From NCBI RefSeq assembly GCF_001424045.1, contig NZ_LMQB01000003.1, forward strand, positions 203,954 to 267,953: DNA of 64,000 bases. The letters are read 5' to 3'. The stretch is from Rhizobium sp. Leaf371 (GTDB lineage: Bacteria; Pseudomonadota; Alphaproteobacteria; Rhizobiales; Rhizobiaceae). Position 1 is the first letter of the stretch; each line of letters opens with the position of its first letter. The notes beneath the pieces are model-generated. The model searched no databases, was not told the DNA's origin, and was given only the letters and a program-made list of their open reading frames with translations. Shown here piece by piece: positions 35,312-43,489 of the stretch. The translations under genes were made by a program, and so were the position numbers.

Positions 35312-36505
35312 CTATGTCAGCCGACCGTGATGCCGCAGGACGAGGCCGACGGCCCCCATGCAGTTGTCGTTGTCGAGAAAGCGGCCCGTCACGAAGGCAG
35401 GATCGGCGCCTTCGCCGTCGCCCGGCTTGACCAGCGTGTGCCGGGCATAGGCCGAGCGGATCGGAGCGAGCAGCATTTCGCCCGCCGTCGCCATTCTGCC
35501 GCTGATGACGAAAAGGCCGGGATTGAGAATGGTTCCGACCGCTGCCAGTCCGCGTCCGGCGGCCTCGCCCGCGTCGTCCAGGAGCCGCTGGAACCCGACG
35601 TCGCCCGCCTGCGCCGTCTTCACGAATTCCGCCATGCCGATGCTGCGCGCGAGCCGTCGCTCCGCGATGCCGAGAACCGCCGCGCCGCTGCAGGAAAGCT
35701 CCATGCAGCCGCGATTGCCGCAGGTGCAGAGATCGCCACGGGGGTCGAGGACCATGTGGCCGAATTCGCCTGCCGTGCCCGCTGCACCCGTCAACACCTT
35801 GCCATTGGCGACGATCGCACCGCCGATGCCGAGGTCCAGCTTGAACAGCACGAAATTGTCGAAGCCCGCCGCGGCGCCCCACATCATCTCGGCCAAGGCC
35901 GCGCAATTGCTCTCATTGTCGGCAAAGATCGGCTTCTGCAGCACGGGCTCGAAGGTCGCACGCAGATCGACACCCTGCCAGCCCGGAAGCTGCGAGCCCC
36001 GCATGACGCGCCCACTGGCGGCAATCGGCGCGGAAACGGCAAAACCGACGCCAAGAAGCCCCGAATACGGGAGACTGTGCTCCTTGTAGATGTTGTCGAT
36101 CGCCTGCTTGGCCGTGCGTGTCGCCCGTTCCGGCTTGTAATCCTGCTCCAGCGGAATGGCGACGTCCGCGACGATATTATGGGCGACGTCGGCCAGCACC
36201 ACCCGCAATTCGTTGCGCCCGAGGAGGACGCCGAGACAGGTTCCGGCTTCCGGATTGAGCGAATGGGCAAGCGCCGGCCGCCCGATGCCGGGGCTGCGCG
36301 TTTCCACCTCGACAACCAGGCTCGATCGCCGGAGGTCAGCCAGAATCGTGGAAACGGTCGAACGCGCAAGTCCGGTCGTGCGGGCGATCTGCGCGGTACT
36401 GACCGCGCCGTGTCCGCTCAGCGCGCGAACGACGCGTGCCACCGGCGTGTCGACCTGGCGCTCGTCGAGAAGGCCCCGCAAGCCGCCGCTGATCATATTG
36501 GCCAT
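35312..36505 (-). CDS. ROK-family transcriptional regulator
   Basis: Sugar-responsive regulator of 397 residues (NagC/XylR type). The ATG at 36505 is preferred over 36619 because GGGGAGG stands five bases before it and the product then starts MANMISGGL. The winged helix includes TAQIARTTGLARSTVSTILADL. The ROK sugar-kinase-like domain has LGVGFAVSAPIAASG, DNESNCAALAEMMWG, GIGGAIVANGKVLTGAAGTAGEFGHM (in parts) and the zinc-type CTCGNRGCMEL motif. It is divergent from the CUT1 sugar operon and probably represses it. Its stop lies directly against the SfnB-like remnant. Confidence 0.92.
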   Translation of the reverse strand: MANMISGGLRGLLDERQVDTPVARVVRALSGHGAVSTAQIARTTGLARSTVSTILADLRRSSLVVEVETRSPGIGRPALAHSLNPEAGTCLGVLLGRNELRVVLADVAHNIVADVAIPLEQDYKPERATRTAKQAIDNIYKEHSLPYSGLLGVGFAVSAPIAASGRVMRGSQLPGWQGVDLRATFEPVLQKPIFADNESNCAALAEMMWGAAAGFDNFVLFKLDLGIGGAIVANGKVLTGAAGTAGEFGHMVLDPRGDLCTCGNRGCMELSCSGAAVLGIAERRLARSIGMAEFVKTAQAGDVGFQRLLDDAGEAAGRGLAAVGTILNPGLFVISGRMATAGEMLLAPIRSAYARHTLVKPGDGEGADPAFVTGRFLDNDNCMGAVGLVLRHHGRLT

Positions 36506-36562
36506 GTCGCCTCCCCTGCCCGCGCCCCACGTCCGCCCGAACCCGTTACAGCTATCTTCTAT

Positions 36563-36572
36563 GACATATGTC
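36563..36572. promoter_or_regulatory. Palindrome GACATATGTC, candidate ROK operator
   Basis: Perfect 10-bp palindrome in the 188-bp divergent region between the ROK gene and the sugar-binding-protein gene. A second TGTCA-type dyad lies 33 bp further on. Two related TGTC/GACA sites suggest a repressor binding pair. Confidence 0.4.
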
Positions 36573-36604
36573 GACCGATCACAATTCCGTTTTCGCCCGA
36601 CTTT

Positions 36605-36618
36605 TGTCATGGCTGACA
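36605..36618. promoter_or_regulatory. Dyad TGTCA-N4-TGACA, candidate ROK operator
   Basis: Five-base inverted arms around TGGC, 76 bp upstream of the binding-protein ATG. It shares the TGTC/GACA core with the palindrome at 36563-36572. Confidence 0.4.
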
Positions 36619-36693
36619 TAAATCATATTGACAATCGATCGCGCTGACAGTCTAAACGATGTCGAGGATGAGGAAACACCAAGGGAGGACACC

Positions 36694-37938
36694 ATGAGCA
36701 TGATCAACAATGCGTTGCGGACCGGCACGATTCTGGCGACGCTGGCGCTATCGGGCGGCGCGGCTTCCGCCGAGGACATCACGCTCTGGACGCTGAATTT
36801 CAGCTCGGAAGCGTCGAATGCCGCGATGCAGAAGATCGCCTCCGATTTCGAGGCTGCCAATCCCGGCGTCAATGTCGAGATCGTCACCCGCGGCGTCGAC
36901 GATCACAAGACGGCCCTTCGCGTCGCTGCCGGGTCGGATCGGGGCCCCGATATCTTCTTCAGCTGGGCGGGCCTCGGTCTCGGCGGCGAATACATCAAGG
37001 CGGGCCTCAGCCTGCCGCTCGACAAATATTACGCACAATACAAGTGGGACGACGAACTCGTTCCGGCGGCGGCGTCGTTCTCCAAGATCTACGAGGGCGG
37101 TCGCCAGGGCGTGCCCTTCACCTTCAAGGGCGAGGCGCTCTACTACAACAAGGCGCTGTTTCAGCAGGCCGGCATCACCGAAGCCCCGAAGGACTACGAC
37201 GCGCTGGTTGCGGACGCCGAAAAGCTGAAAGCCGCCGGCATCCCGGCCATCACCTTCGGCGGCACCGTCAACTGGCATCTGATGCGCCTGATGGACGTGA
37301 TCCTCGAGTCCAAATGCGGCATCGAGAAGCATGACGCGCTGATGAACATGAAAACCAGCTGGAAGACCGAGCCCTGTGCGGCGGCCTCCTTTGCCGAACT
37401 CGACACGTGGAGCAAGAACTACATTCTCAGCCCCTTCATGGGCATCGACAATGCGCAGTCGTTCAACCTCTTCGTCGGCGGCCGTGCGGCCATGATGCTC
37501 GAAGGCGACTGGCTTGTGCAGCAGCTGGCGGAAGCCGGGAACCTCGACGACTACGACGTCTTCCCCTTCCCCACGGGAACCAACCGGCTTTACGGATTTG
37601 CCGAATACCACTACATCAGCAGCAAGAGCAAAAATCCGGACATGGCCGCCAAGTTCCTCGACTACTTCATGTCGACGCCGGTTCAGCAGGCCAGCCTCGG
37701 CCAGTTCAGCACCACGTCCATCAACAAGAACGTCGCCTACAAGGATCTGCGTCCCCTCGACCAGAAATGGGTCGATATCTTCAACACCTATACGCAGGTC
37801 TACATGAACGGCGACCAGGCGTTCCCGCTCGACGTGACGACGGAGTATTTTCGGGTCATCAATGAAGTGGCGAGCGGCAACATGGCAGCGGCAGATGCCG
37901 GCGGCCAGCTCCAGGCCTTCATCGACAACAGGCGCTAG
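36694..37938 (+). CDS. CUT1-type sugar ABC transporter binding protein (SBP family 1)
   Basis: Periplasmic receptor of 414 residues from the ATG at 36694, preceded by AAGGGAGG. A Sec signal peptide of about 26 residues ends GGAASA. The mature part starts EDITLWTLNFSSEASNAAMQ and carries FEAANPGVNVEIVTRGVDDH, ALYYNKALFQQAGI and GRAAMMLEGDWLVQQLAE, the SBP_bac_1 pattern of oligosaccharide receptors. It heads an operon with two permeases, a glycoside hydrolase and an ATPase. The sugar is unknown. A GC-rich stem-loop follows the stop codon. Confidence 0.92.
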   Translation: MSMINNALRTGTILATLALSGGAASAEDITLWTLNFSSEASNAAMQKIASDFEAANPGVNVEIVTRGVDDHKTALRVAAGSDRGPDIFFSWAGLGLGGEYIKAGLSLPLDKYYAQYKWDDELVPAAASFSKIYEGGRQGVPFTFKGEALYYNKALFQQAGITEAPKDYDALVADAEKLKAAGIPAITFGGTVNWHLMRLMDVILESKCGIEKHDALMNMKTSWKTEPCAAASFAELDTWSKNYILSPFMGIDNAQSFNLFVGGRAAMMLEGDWLVQQLAEAGNLDDYDVFPFPTGTNRLYGFAEYHYISSKSKNPDMAAKFLDYFMSTPVQQASLGQFSTTSINKNVAYKDLRPLDQKWVDIFNTYTQVYMNGDQAFPLDVTTEYFRVINEVASGNMAAADAGGQLQAFIDNRR

Positions 37939-37951
37939 GCGCCTCTGGCCA

Positions 37952-37975
37952 GGCCGGCCTCCGGAAGGGCCGGCC
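37952..37975 (+). terminator. Stem-loop after the sugar-binding-protein gene
   Basis: GGCCGGCC pairs with a second GGCCGGCC around an eight-base loop, 14 bases after the stop codon and before the permease gene. It probably protects the 3' end of the receptor mRNA or reduces read-through. Confidence 0.55.
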
Positions 37976-38047
37976 ATTTCCGTTCCGTAACCTTCGCCTG
38001 CGTCCTGCACGCCTGCGCCGTAGCGCCTGTCTCGCACGGAGTGTCTC

Positions 38048-38947
38048 ATGACGACCAGATCCCTCTTCTCCGACCCGCGCATGCAGGCGGCCCTTCTGGT
38101 CGCTCCGGCAATCGTCATCTACGTCGTCTTTGCGATCTACCCCATGGTGGACGTGGTGGCCTTGAGCTTCCAGCGATGGAACGGCCTCGATGCCCATAAG
38201 ACGTTCGTCGGCTTCAGCAATTACATCGACATCTTCACGAAGGATCCGGTGTTCTGGGGCGCCTTTCGCAACACCGTCATCTGGACGATCCTGTCGACGA
38301 TCTTCCCGCCGCTCGTCGGGCTTCTGCTGGCGCTCGGGCTCAACCAGCCGATCTTCGGCCGCAATGGTCTGCGGGCGATCTTCTACCTGCCCGTCATCAT
38401 CGCCCCCATCGCCGTCGCCACCATGTGGCGCTGGATGTACGATCCCTTTTTTGGCCTGTTCGGGCAGGTCCTCACCTCGCTCGGGCTTCAATCCTGGATC
38501 CAGGATTGGCTCGGCAACCGTAACATCGCGCTCTACTCCGCCTTCGTCGCCTATCTCTGGCAGACCGTCGGTTTCTCCATGGTGCTGTTTCTGGCCGGCT
38601 TGCAGGGCGTCAGCAAGACGCTGATCGAGGCTGCCCGCATCGACGGAGCCGGACGCTGGAGCGTGTTTCGCCACGTCACCTTTCCCGCACTCAAACCCAC
38701 CATCACCATCGTTCTGGTGCTGGCCATCATCTCCTCGCTCAAGGCCTTCGACATCATCTACGGGCTCACGGGCGGCGGGCCGGCGCAATCGACGCAGATG
38801 CTGGCGCTCTGGGCCTTCACCCAGTCCATGCAGATCTTTGACTTCGGACGCGGCAGCGCCATCTCGGTCGTTCTTCTGCTCATCACCCTCTCCGTCGTCA
38901 TTCCCTACCTGCGCTGGACGCGAAACGCCGAGGAGCCCGAAGAATGA
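38048..38947 (+). CDS. CUT1-type sugar ABC transporter permease (MalF/UgpA-like)
   Basis: Inner-membrane permease of 299 residues, about six spans. MQAALLVAPAIVIYVVFAIYP is the first span. IDIFTKDPVFWGAFRNTVIW, FYLPVIIAPIAVATMWRWMY and the EAA loop EAARIDGAGRWSVFRHVTFP follow. The late block DIIYGLTGGGPAQSTQMLAL is the sugar-permease signature. It overlaps the next permease gene by four bases (ATGA). Confidence 0.93.
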   Translation: MTTRSLFSDPRMQAALLVAPAIVIYVVFAIYPMVDVVALSFQRWNGLDAHKTFVGFSNYIDIFTKDPVFWGAFRNTVIWTILSTIFPPLVGLLLALGLNQPIFGRNGLRAIFYLPVIIAPIAVATMWRWMYDPFFGLFGQVLTSLGLQSWIQDWLGNRNIALYSAFVAYLWQTVGFSMVLFLAGLQGVSKTLIEAARIDGAGRWSVFRHVTFPALKPTITIVLVLAIISSLKAFDIIYGLTGGGPAQSTQMLALWAFTQSMQIFDFGRGSAISVVLLLITLSVVIPYLRWTRNAEEPEE

Positions 38948-39816
38948 CCGCGACCTCAGCCTCCCTCTTCGACAACCGGATCGAGAAGCCGCAACGGGAC
39001 TGGGTGCTGGTGGCGCTCTGGATTTCGCTCGCTCTGGTCGCGCTGATCTGGGTCGCGCCCTTCGTCTTCATCGTCTTCACCTCGCTGAAATCCAACGCCG
39101 CCGTCATGGGCACTAGCGCGTTTTCCCCGCCCGTTGATCCGAAGTTCGCCAACTATACCGGCGCCTGGGACCGCGGCCGCTTCAACACCACCTTCTTCAA
39201 CAGCGTCATCATCACCGCGATCAAGGTCCCGCTCGGTCTCTTCATCTCCGCCATGGCCGCCTATGCGCTGGCGAAAATCCCGTTCACGGGGCGCAAGATG
39301 CTGCTGCTGGCGGTTCTGTTCGGCACGATGATCCCGTTTCAGGTCATGCTCGCGCCGCTCTTCACGCTGGTCAACGGCCTGCACCTGATCGATACCTATC
39401 CCGGCGTCATCCTCCCCTATCTCGCCTTCGGCATTCCCTACCAGGTCTTCATCCTGCAGAGCTTTTTCCGCGGCATTCCGAAGGAACTCAGCGAAGCCGC
39501 CCGCATCGACGGCGCCTCGCACTTCACGATCTTCCGGCGGATCTTCCTGCCGGTCTCGCTGCCTGTTCTCGCCGCGCTGCTCATCCTCGATTTCGTCTCC
39601 ACCTGGAACGAATTCGCCATGGCGCTCGTCCTTCTGCAGGACCGCGACATGTGGACCCTTCCCCTCGGCCTTTCCGCCTTCCAGGGGCAGTTTTCCAGGG
39701 ACTACGGCCAGCTCAACGCCGCCATCGTCATGACGGTGCTTCCCGCCGCCATCGTCTACCTCATCTTCCAGCGCTACTTCGTGTCCGGGCTCACCTCCGG
39801 CGCGGTGAAGGGTTGA
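38944..39816 (+). CDS. CUT1-type sugar ABC transporter permease (MalG/UgpE-like)
   Basis: Second membrane subunit of 290 residues. It has VALIWVAPFVFIVFTSLKSN near the N-terminus, FINSVIITAIKVPLG-like sequence in the periplasmic region, MIPFQVMLAPLFTLVNGLHL, and the EAA loop EAARIDGASHFTIFRRIFLP. The ending VYLIFQRYFVSGLTSGAVKG is typical of this subunit. It is coupled to the upstream permease by ATGA overlap, and the hydrolase gene starts 24 bp downstream. Confidence 0.93.
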   Translation: MTATSASLFDNRIEKPQRDWVLVALWISLALVALIWVAPFVFIVFTSLKSNAAVMGTSAFSPPVDPKFANYTGAWDRGRFNTTFFNSVIITAIKVPLGLFISAMAAYALAKIPFTGRKMLLLAVLFGTMIPFQVMLAPLFTLVNGLHLIDTYPGVILPYLAFGIPYQVFILQSFFRGIPKELSEAARIDGASHFTIFRRIFLPVSLPVLAALLILDFVSTWNEFAMALVLLQDRDMWTLPLGLSAFQGQFSRDYGQLNAAIVMTVLPAAIVYLIFQRYFVSGLTSGAVKG

Positions 39817-39839
39817 AAACGGACATCAAGGACGCAGAT

Positions 39840-41354
39840 ATGACCGACACCATCATCGCCAAATGGGACCTCTTCGAAGCCAGCCTGAGCGGGCCTTCCG
39901 CCGGCAATCCGTTCGTCGAGGTCGATCTCGAAGCCCATTTCAGCCAGAAGAGCCGAACCGTGCGCGTGCCCGGCTTCTATGATGGCGATGGCGTCTACAA
40001 GATCCGCTTCATGCCCGACAACGAAGGCGAATGGACCTATGTGACGCGCGCGTCAGCGCCGGAACTCGATGCTCGCACGGGATCCTTCACGGCAGGCCCG
40101 GCAAGCCCGGATGCGCACGGGCCTGTCCAGGTCGCCAACCGCTACCACTTCGCCCATGCCGATGGCACACCGTATCTCTCCTTCGGCACCACCTGCTATG
40201 CCTGGACGCACCAGCCGCTCGACCTGCAGGCAAAGACGCTCGAAACCCTGAAGCAGGCGCGCTTCAACAAGATGCGCATGGGCGTGTTCCCGAAAGATTA
40301 TCCGTTCAACATCAACGAGCCGCTGCATGATGTCTACGAGCGGGACGCGGACGGGGAACTCGACTTCGACAGGCCGAATCCCGAGAGCTTCCGGCACTTC
40401 GAAAATCAGGTAAAGGCACTCGGGGATCTCGGGATCGAGGCCGACATCATCATCTTTCACCCCTATGATCGCTGGGGCTATTGCGACATGAGCGCCGAGC
40501 AGGACTATCGCTACGTCGCCTATCTCACGGCGCGTCTGGCCGCCTATCGCAATGTCTGGTGGTCGCTTGCCAACGAGTACGACTTCCTCCTCGACACCAA
40601 GCCGATGGGCCAATGGGACCGCTACTTCCAGATCATCGAGGAGAACGACCCCTACCATCACCTGAAATCCATTCACAACGGCGACGTCAACGCGAATTAC
40701 GACCACCGCCGGCCCTGGGTCAGCCATGTCTGCATCCAGAATTGGGACGTGAAGCGCACCCAGGAATGGCGCGAAGCCTACGGCAAACCGGTCGTCAACG
40801 ACGAGCCGGAATATGAGGGCAACATCATGCTCTCCTGGGGCAATATCTCGGCGCGCGAGCTGGTCCATCGCTACTGGATCACCCTGCTGCGCGGCGGCTA
40901 TGCCGGACATGGCGAAACCTTCATGCATCCGGACGACATCCTCTGGTGGGCGAAGGGCGGCGTCCTCCACGGGGAGGCCTGGCAGCGCATCGGCTTCCTG
41001 CGCGATCTCCTGCAGGAGGACGTGAAAAACGGCCTGACACCGATTGCCCGCGAGGCGAACTGGCCCTGGAGCCGGGTGTCCGGTGCGACCGATGGCGACG
41101 TGACCTATATCTATCTCGGCGAGCATCAGCCCGTCATCTGGGCGCCCGGTCTGCCGCAGGAGGCGGGTGACTACGCCGTCGACGTGATCGACATCTGGGA
41201 GATGACGGTGACGCCGGCGACGCTTGTCGATGCTCCCGCCAACCATCCGACCCGGCATGGTGCCTCGCTGCGCCCCCGGCGGCCGGATGCGGCCTTCGCG
41301 GTGGAACTGCCGGGCAAGCCGAACCTTGCGATCCGCGTTCGGCCGAAGCGCTAG
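39840..41354 (+). CDS. DUF5060/DUF4038-type glycoside hydrolase
   Basis: Predicted glycosidase of 504 residues without a signal peptide, so it acts in the cytoplasm on imported oligosaccharide. The N-terminal beta domain (about 1-90) has NPFVEVDLEAHF and VPGFYDGDGVYKIRFMPDNE, typical of DUF5060. The TIM-barrel part (about 105-420) has GTPYLSFGTTCYAWTHQ, RFNKMRMGVFPKDY and WWSLANEYDFL. The last contains Glu246 after Asn, a likely acid/base. A second acidic site, VVNDEPEYEG (Glu322/Glu324), may be the nucleophile. A short beta domain closes the protein. Relatives include apiosidase-like enzymes of pectin breakdown. The true substrate cannot be read. Confidence 0.85.
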   Translation: MTDTIIAKWDLFEASLSGPSAGNPFVEVDLEAHFSQKSRTVRVPGFYDGDGVYKIRFMPDNEGEWTYVTRASAPELDARTGSFTAGPASPDAHGPVQVANRYHFAHADGTPYLSFGTTCYAWTHQPLDLQAKTLETLKQARFNKMRMGVFPKDYPFNINEPLHDVYERDADGELDFDRPNPESFRHFENQVKALGDLGIEADIIIFHPYDRWGYCDMSAEQDYRYVAYLTARLAAYRNVWWSLANEYDFLLDTKPMGQWDRYFQIIEENDPYHHLKSIHNGDVNANYDHRRPWVSHVCIQNWDVKRTQEWREAYGKPVVNDEPEYEGNIMLSWGNISARELVHRYWITLLRGGYAGHGETFMHPDDILWWAKGGVLHGEAWQRIGFLRDLLQEDVKNGLTPIAREANWPWSRVSGATDGDVTYIYLGEHQPVIWAPGLPQEAGDYAVDVIDIWEMTVTPATLVDAPANHPTRHGASLRPRRPDAAFAVELPGKPNLAIRVRPKR

Positions 41355-41367
41355 AAGGAACATTGCC

Positions 41368-42444
41368 ATGTCGACCGTTCAGATCCGTGACGTTCGCAAA
41401 TCCTACGGCGCTCATCCCGTGCTGCACGGCGTCGATATCGACATTGCGGACGGAGAGTTCGTCATCCTCGTCGGTCCCTCCGGCTGCGGAAAATCGACCC
41501 TGCTGCGCATGGTGGCGGGGCTCGAGTCCATTACCGGCGGGACGATCAGCATCGATGGCCGCGTGGTCAACGGACTGGAGCCGAAGGACCGTGACATTGC
41601 CATGGTCTTCCAGAACTATGCGCTCTACCCGCAGATGACGGTCGCGCAGAACATGGGCTTCGCGCTGGAACTGGCCGGCACCGCCAAGGACGAGATCAAG
41701 CGCAAGGTGGACCATGCCGCCGGCGTTCTCGGGCTGGAGCCGCTTCTCCAGCGCAAGCCGGCGCAACTGTCAGGCGGGCAGCGACAGCGCGTCGCCATGG
41801 GCCGCGCCATCGTGCGCGATCCCAAGGTCTTCCTGTTCGACGAGCCCTTGTCCAATCTCGATGCCAAGCTGCGCGTCAAGATGCGCGCGGAGATCAAGGC
41901 GCTGCATCAGCGCCTGAAGACGACGATCGTCTATGTCACCCATGACCAGATCGAAGCCATGACCATGGCCGACACGATCGTCGTCATGCAGGGCGGGCAT
42001 ATCGAGCAGATCGGCACGCCGCTCGACCTCTACGACCACCCCAAGAACATGTTCGTCGCCGGCTTCCTCGGTTCGCCCGCGATGAACTTCCTCGACGGCG
42101 TTGTGGCGAAAGAACAAGACGCTGCCTTTCTCGATCTGGGCGGCGCCGGCCGCGTTCCCTTGGCCGGCGGGATGAGCCACACGGTCGGAAAAAGCGTCAT
42201 CGTCGGCATCCGCCCCGAAGACATCGGCATCGCGGACACCGGCGGCATCCCGGCCGAGGTCCTCGTCGTCGAGCCGACCGGCTCCGAAACCCATCTCGCC
42301 GTCCGGCTGGGAGGCCAGGAGATCATCGTCGTCCTGCGCTCCCGCGTGGCGCTGATCCCGGGCGAGAGGGTCCATCTCTCGTTCAATGACGCCAAGTTCC
42401 ACCTGTTCGATAAGGACACGAAAGAGGTCATTCGGGAGCTTTAA
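41368..42444 (+). CDS. CUT1-type sugar ABC transporter ATPase (UgpC/MsmK-like)
   Basis: ATPase of 358 residues from the ATG at 41368. It has GPSGCGKST, Q-loop MVFQNYALYPQMTV, signature LSGGQRQRVAMGRAI, Walker B LFDEPLSNLDAKLR and H-loop VTHDQIEAMTMAD. The C-terminal MalK/TOBE-type domain includes FLGSPAMNFLDG and VGIRPEDIGI. It completes the importer with the genes at 36694-39816. It follows the hydrolase gene by 13 bp. Confidence 0.94.
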   Translation: MSTVQIRDVRKSYGAHPVLHGVDIDIADGEFVILVGPSGCGKSTLLRMVAGLESITGGTISIDGRVVNGLEPKDRDIAMVFQNYALYPQMTVAQNMGFALELAGTAKDEIKRKVDHAAGVLGLEPLLQRKPAQLSGGQRQRVAMGRAIVRDPKVFLFDEPLSNLDAKLRVKMRAEIKALHQRLKTTIVYVTHDQIEAMTMADTIVVMQGGHIEQIGTPLDLYDHPKNMFVAGFLGSPAMNFLDGVVAKEQDAAFLDLGGAGRVPLAGGMSHTVGKSVIVGIRPEDIGIADTGGIPAEVLVVEPTGSETHLAVRLGGQEIIVVLRSRVALIPGERVHLSFNDAKFHLFDKDTKEVIREL

Positions 42445-42707
42445 TGGTATGTGGTGGTCCGTTGAACTTCGTCGTTGCTTGGTCTAGTGGGATCTAAACT
42501 GCCGCGCCTGTTCGAAATGTCGACCGCTCGAGAAGAGTCGATTTCCCCCAATTGGTATCTCTGGACCTGCTCTGCAGAGCAGTTTCCCTGTTCATAGGAC
42601 AACACGGTCCGGGCGGGGAATCTTTACGGCTCCTCCTCCAGGAGCCTGCAAGACCGTGGTGTGGCATGGCAAAATCACGAAGGCTGTAACGGCGATGGAG
42701 CGTGCGA
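42445..42707. other. Intergenic gap, no gene seen
   Basis: These 263 bases follow the sugar operon and precede the end of a convergent lipoprotein gene. No coding frame, dyad of note or clear terminator was found. Confidence 0.4.
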
Positions 42708-43124
42708 TCACCATCCGCCTGCTCGTCGATCAGCCGCGCGATCCCCGCATCGTCTGCCGCGTGCGTCCCGCTGCCAGGAATACTGACAATTGCCATGGTA
42801 GCTTGGGTAGGATGGTGCCGCGCAGTCATGATTGGCGCAGACCGCCACCGCCGTCCCGATCAAGGCGACGGCCACGATAGCGGCGGCAGCCTGGTCCTGT
42901 TGCTGGACCATGGCGGGGCAGTCATATGTCTGAATTCCGCGCCGATTGAGCTCGACCGCAATCTGCTGCTGGAAAACAGGATCCATGGCCTGCAGAAAGG
43001 TTCGGCAAAGTGAGGCCTGGCTGACAGCTTTCGGATTTTTGGTGAACTCGGCTTGAGTGATGGTTGTGCAACTCGCCAAGGCAAGCGTCATCGATGCGGC
43101 GAACGCGAGCCGCGCAATTTTCAT
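42708..43124 (-). CDS. Small lipoprotein of unknown function
   Basis: Predicted lipoprotein of 138 residues from the ATG at 43124; a TTG at 43133 is an alternative. The N-terminus MKIARLAFAASMTLALASC ends in a lipobox with Cys19 as the lipidated residue. A polar middle (TFLQAMDPVFQQQIAVELNRRG) precedes a hydrophobic AAAIVAVALIGTAVAVC stretch. A Cys/Tyr-rich end, YHGNCQYSWQRDARGRRCGD, is a pattern seen in other small surface lipoproteins. No function can be assigned. It stands alone between two unrelated operons. Confidence 0.75.
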   Translation of the reverse strand: MKIARLAFAASMTLALASCTTITQAEFTKNPKAVSQASLCRTFLQAMDPVFQQQIAVELNRRGIQTYDCPAMVQQQDQAAAAIVAVALIGTAVAVCANHDCAAPSYPSYHGNCQYSWQRDARGRRCGDRAADRRAGGW

Positions 43125-43489
43125 TGTATTCAATGTTGTCCCCTCAAATAGAGAGGGGATCATCGCACAACCTTACGAAGAGTCGATAGCGACTTACGTA
43201 AAGTCCCGGCTTTCATTCTGACAAGCGCTGGTTTCTGAAATTTCTTCCTAAAACGAGGGTCTTATATTAGGTCATCTTTGTCGATCGTGATCTCCAAGCT
43301 CCCGTGTGGCCGCCGTTCCGCCATGTCGACGCACGCGGGGATGCTGCCGGAACGGATGGTCTCGTCACCTCGACGGCGGTTGGGCGCCGATGCTCATCCT
43401 TCGTTGCAGGGCTGATCCTCCGATGGCTCAGCCAAAGCGTCGTTCGCAACAGCACCCGATCTGGGTCGGCGCGGTTCTGTCGCTGTCTG
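43125..43489. other. Gap between lipoprotein gene and MFS gene, no gene seen
   Basis: About 365 bases. The part near 43125-43260 is AT-richer and probably carries the lipoprotein promoter. A short minus-strand frame ending near 43263 (about 40 codons after a stop) has no recognisable domain and was not called. No terminator for the MFS gene is obvious. Confidence 0.4.

Noticed and set aside
36556..36576. TCTAT-N7-GTCGA near the ROK gene as another copy of the organosulfur dyad
   Set aside because: Only one arm fits and the site is better explained by the GACATATGTC palindrome of the ROK/sugar operon.
43263..43480. Short minus-strand frame ending DKDDLI near the lipoprotein gene
   Set aside because: About 40 codons, no start with a ribosome-binding site and no similarity noticed.
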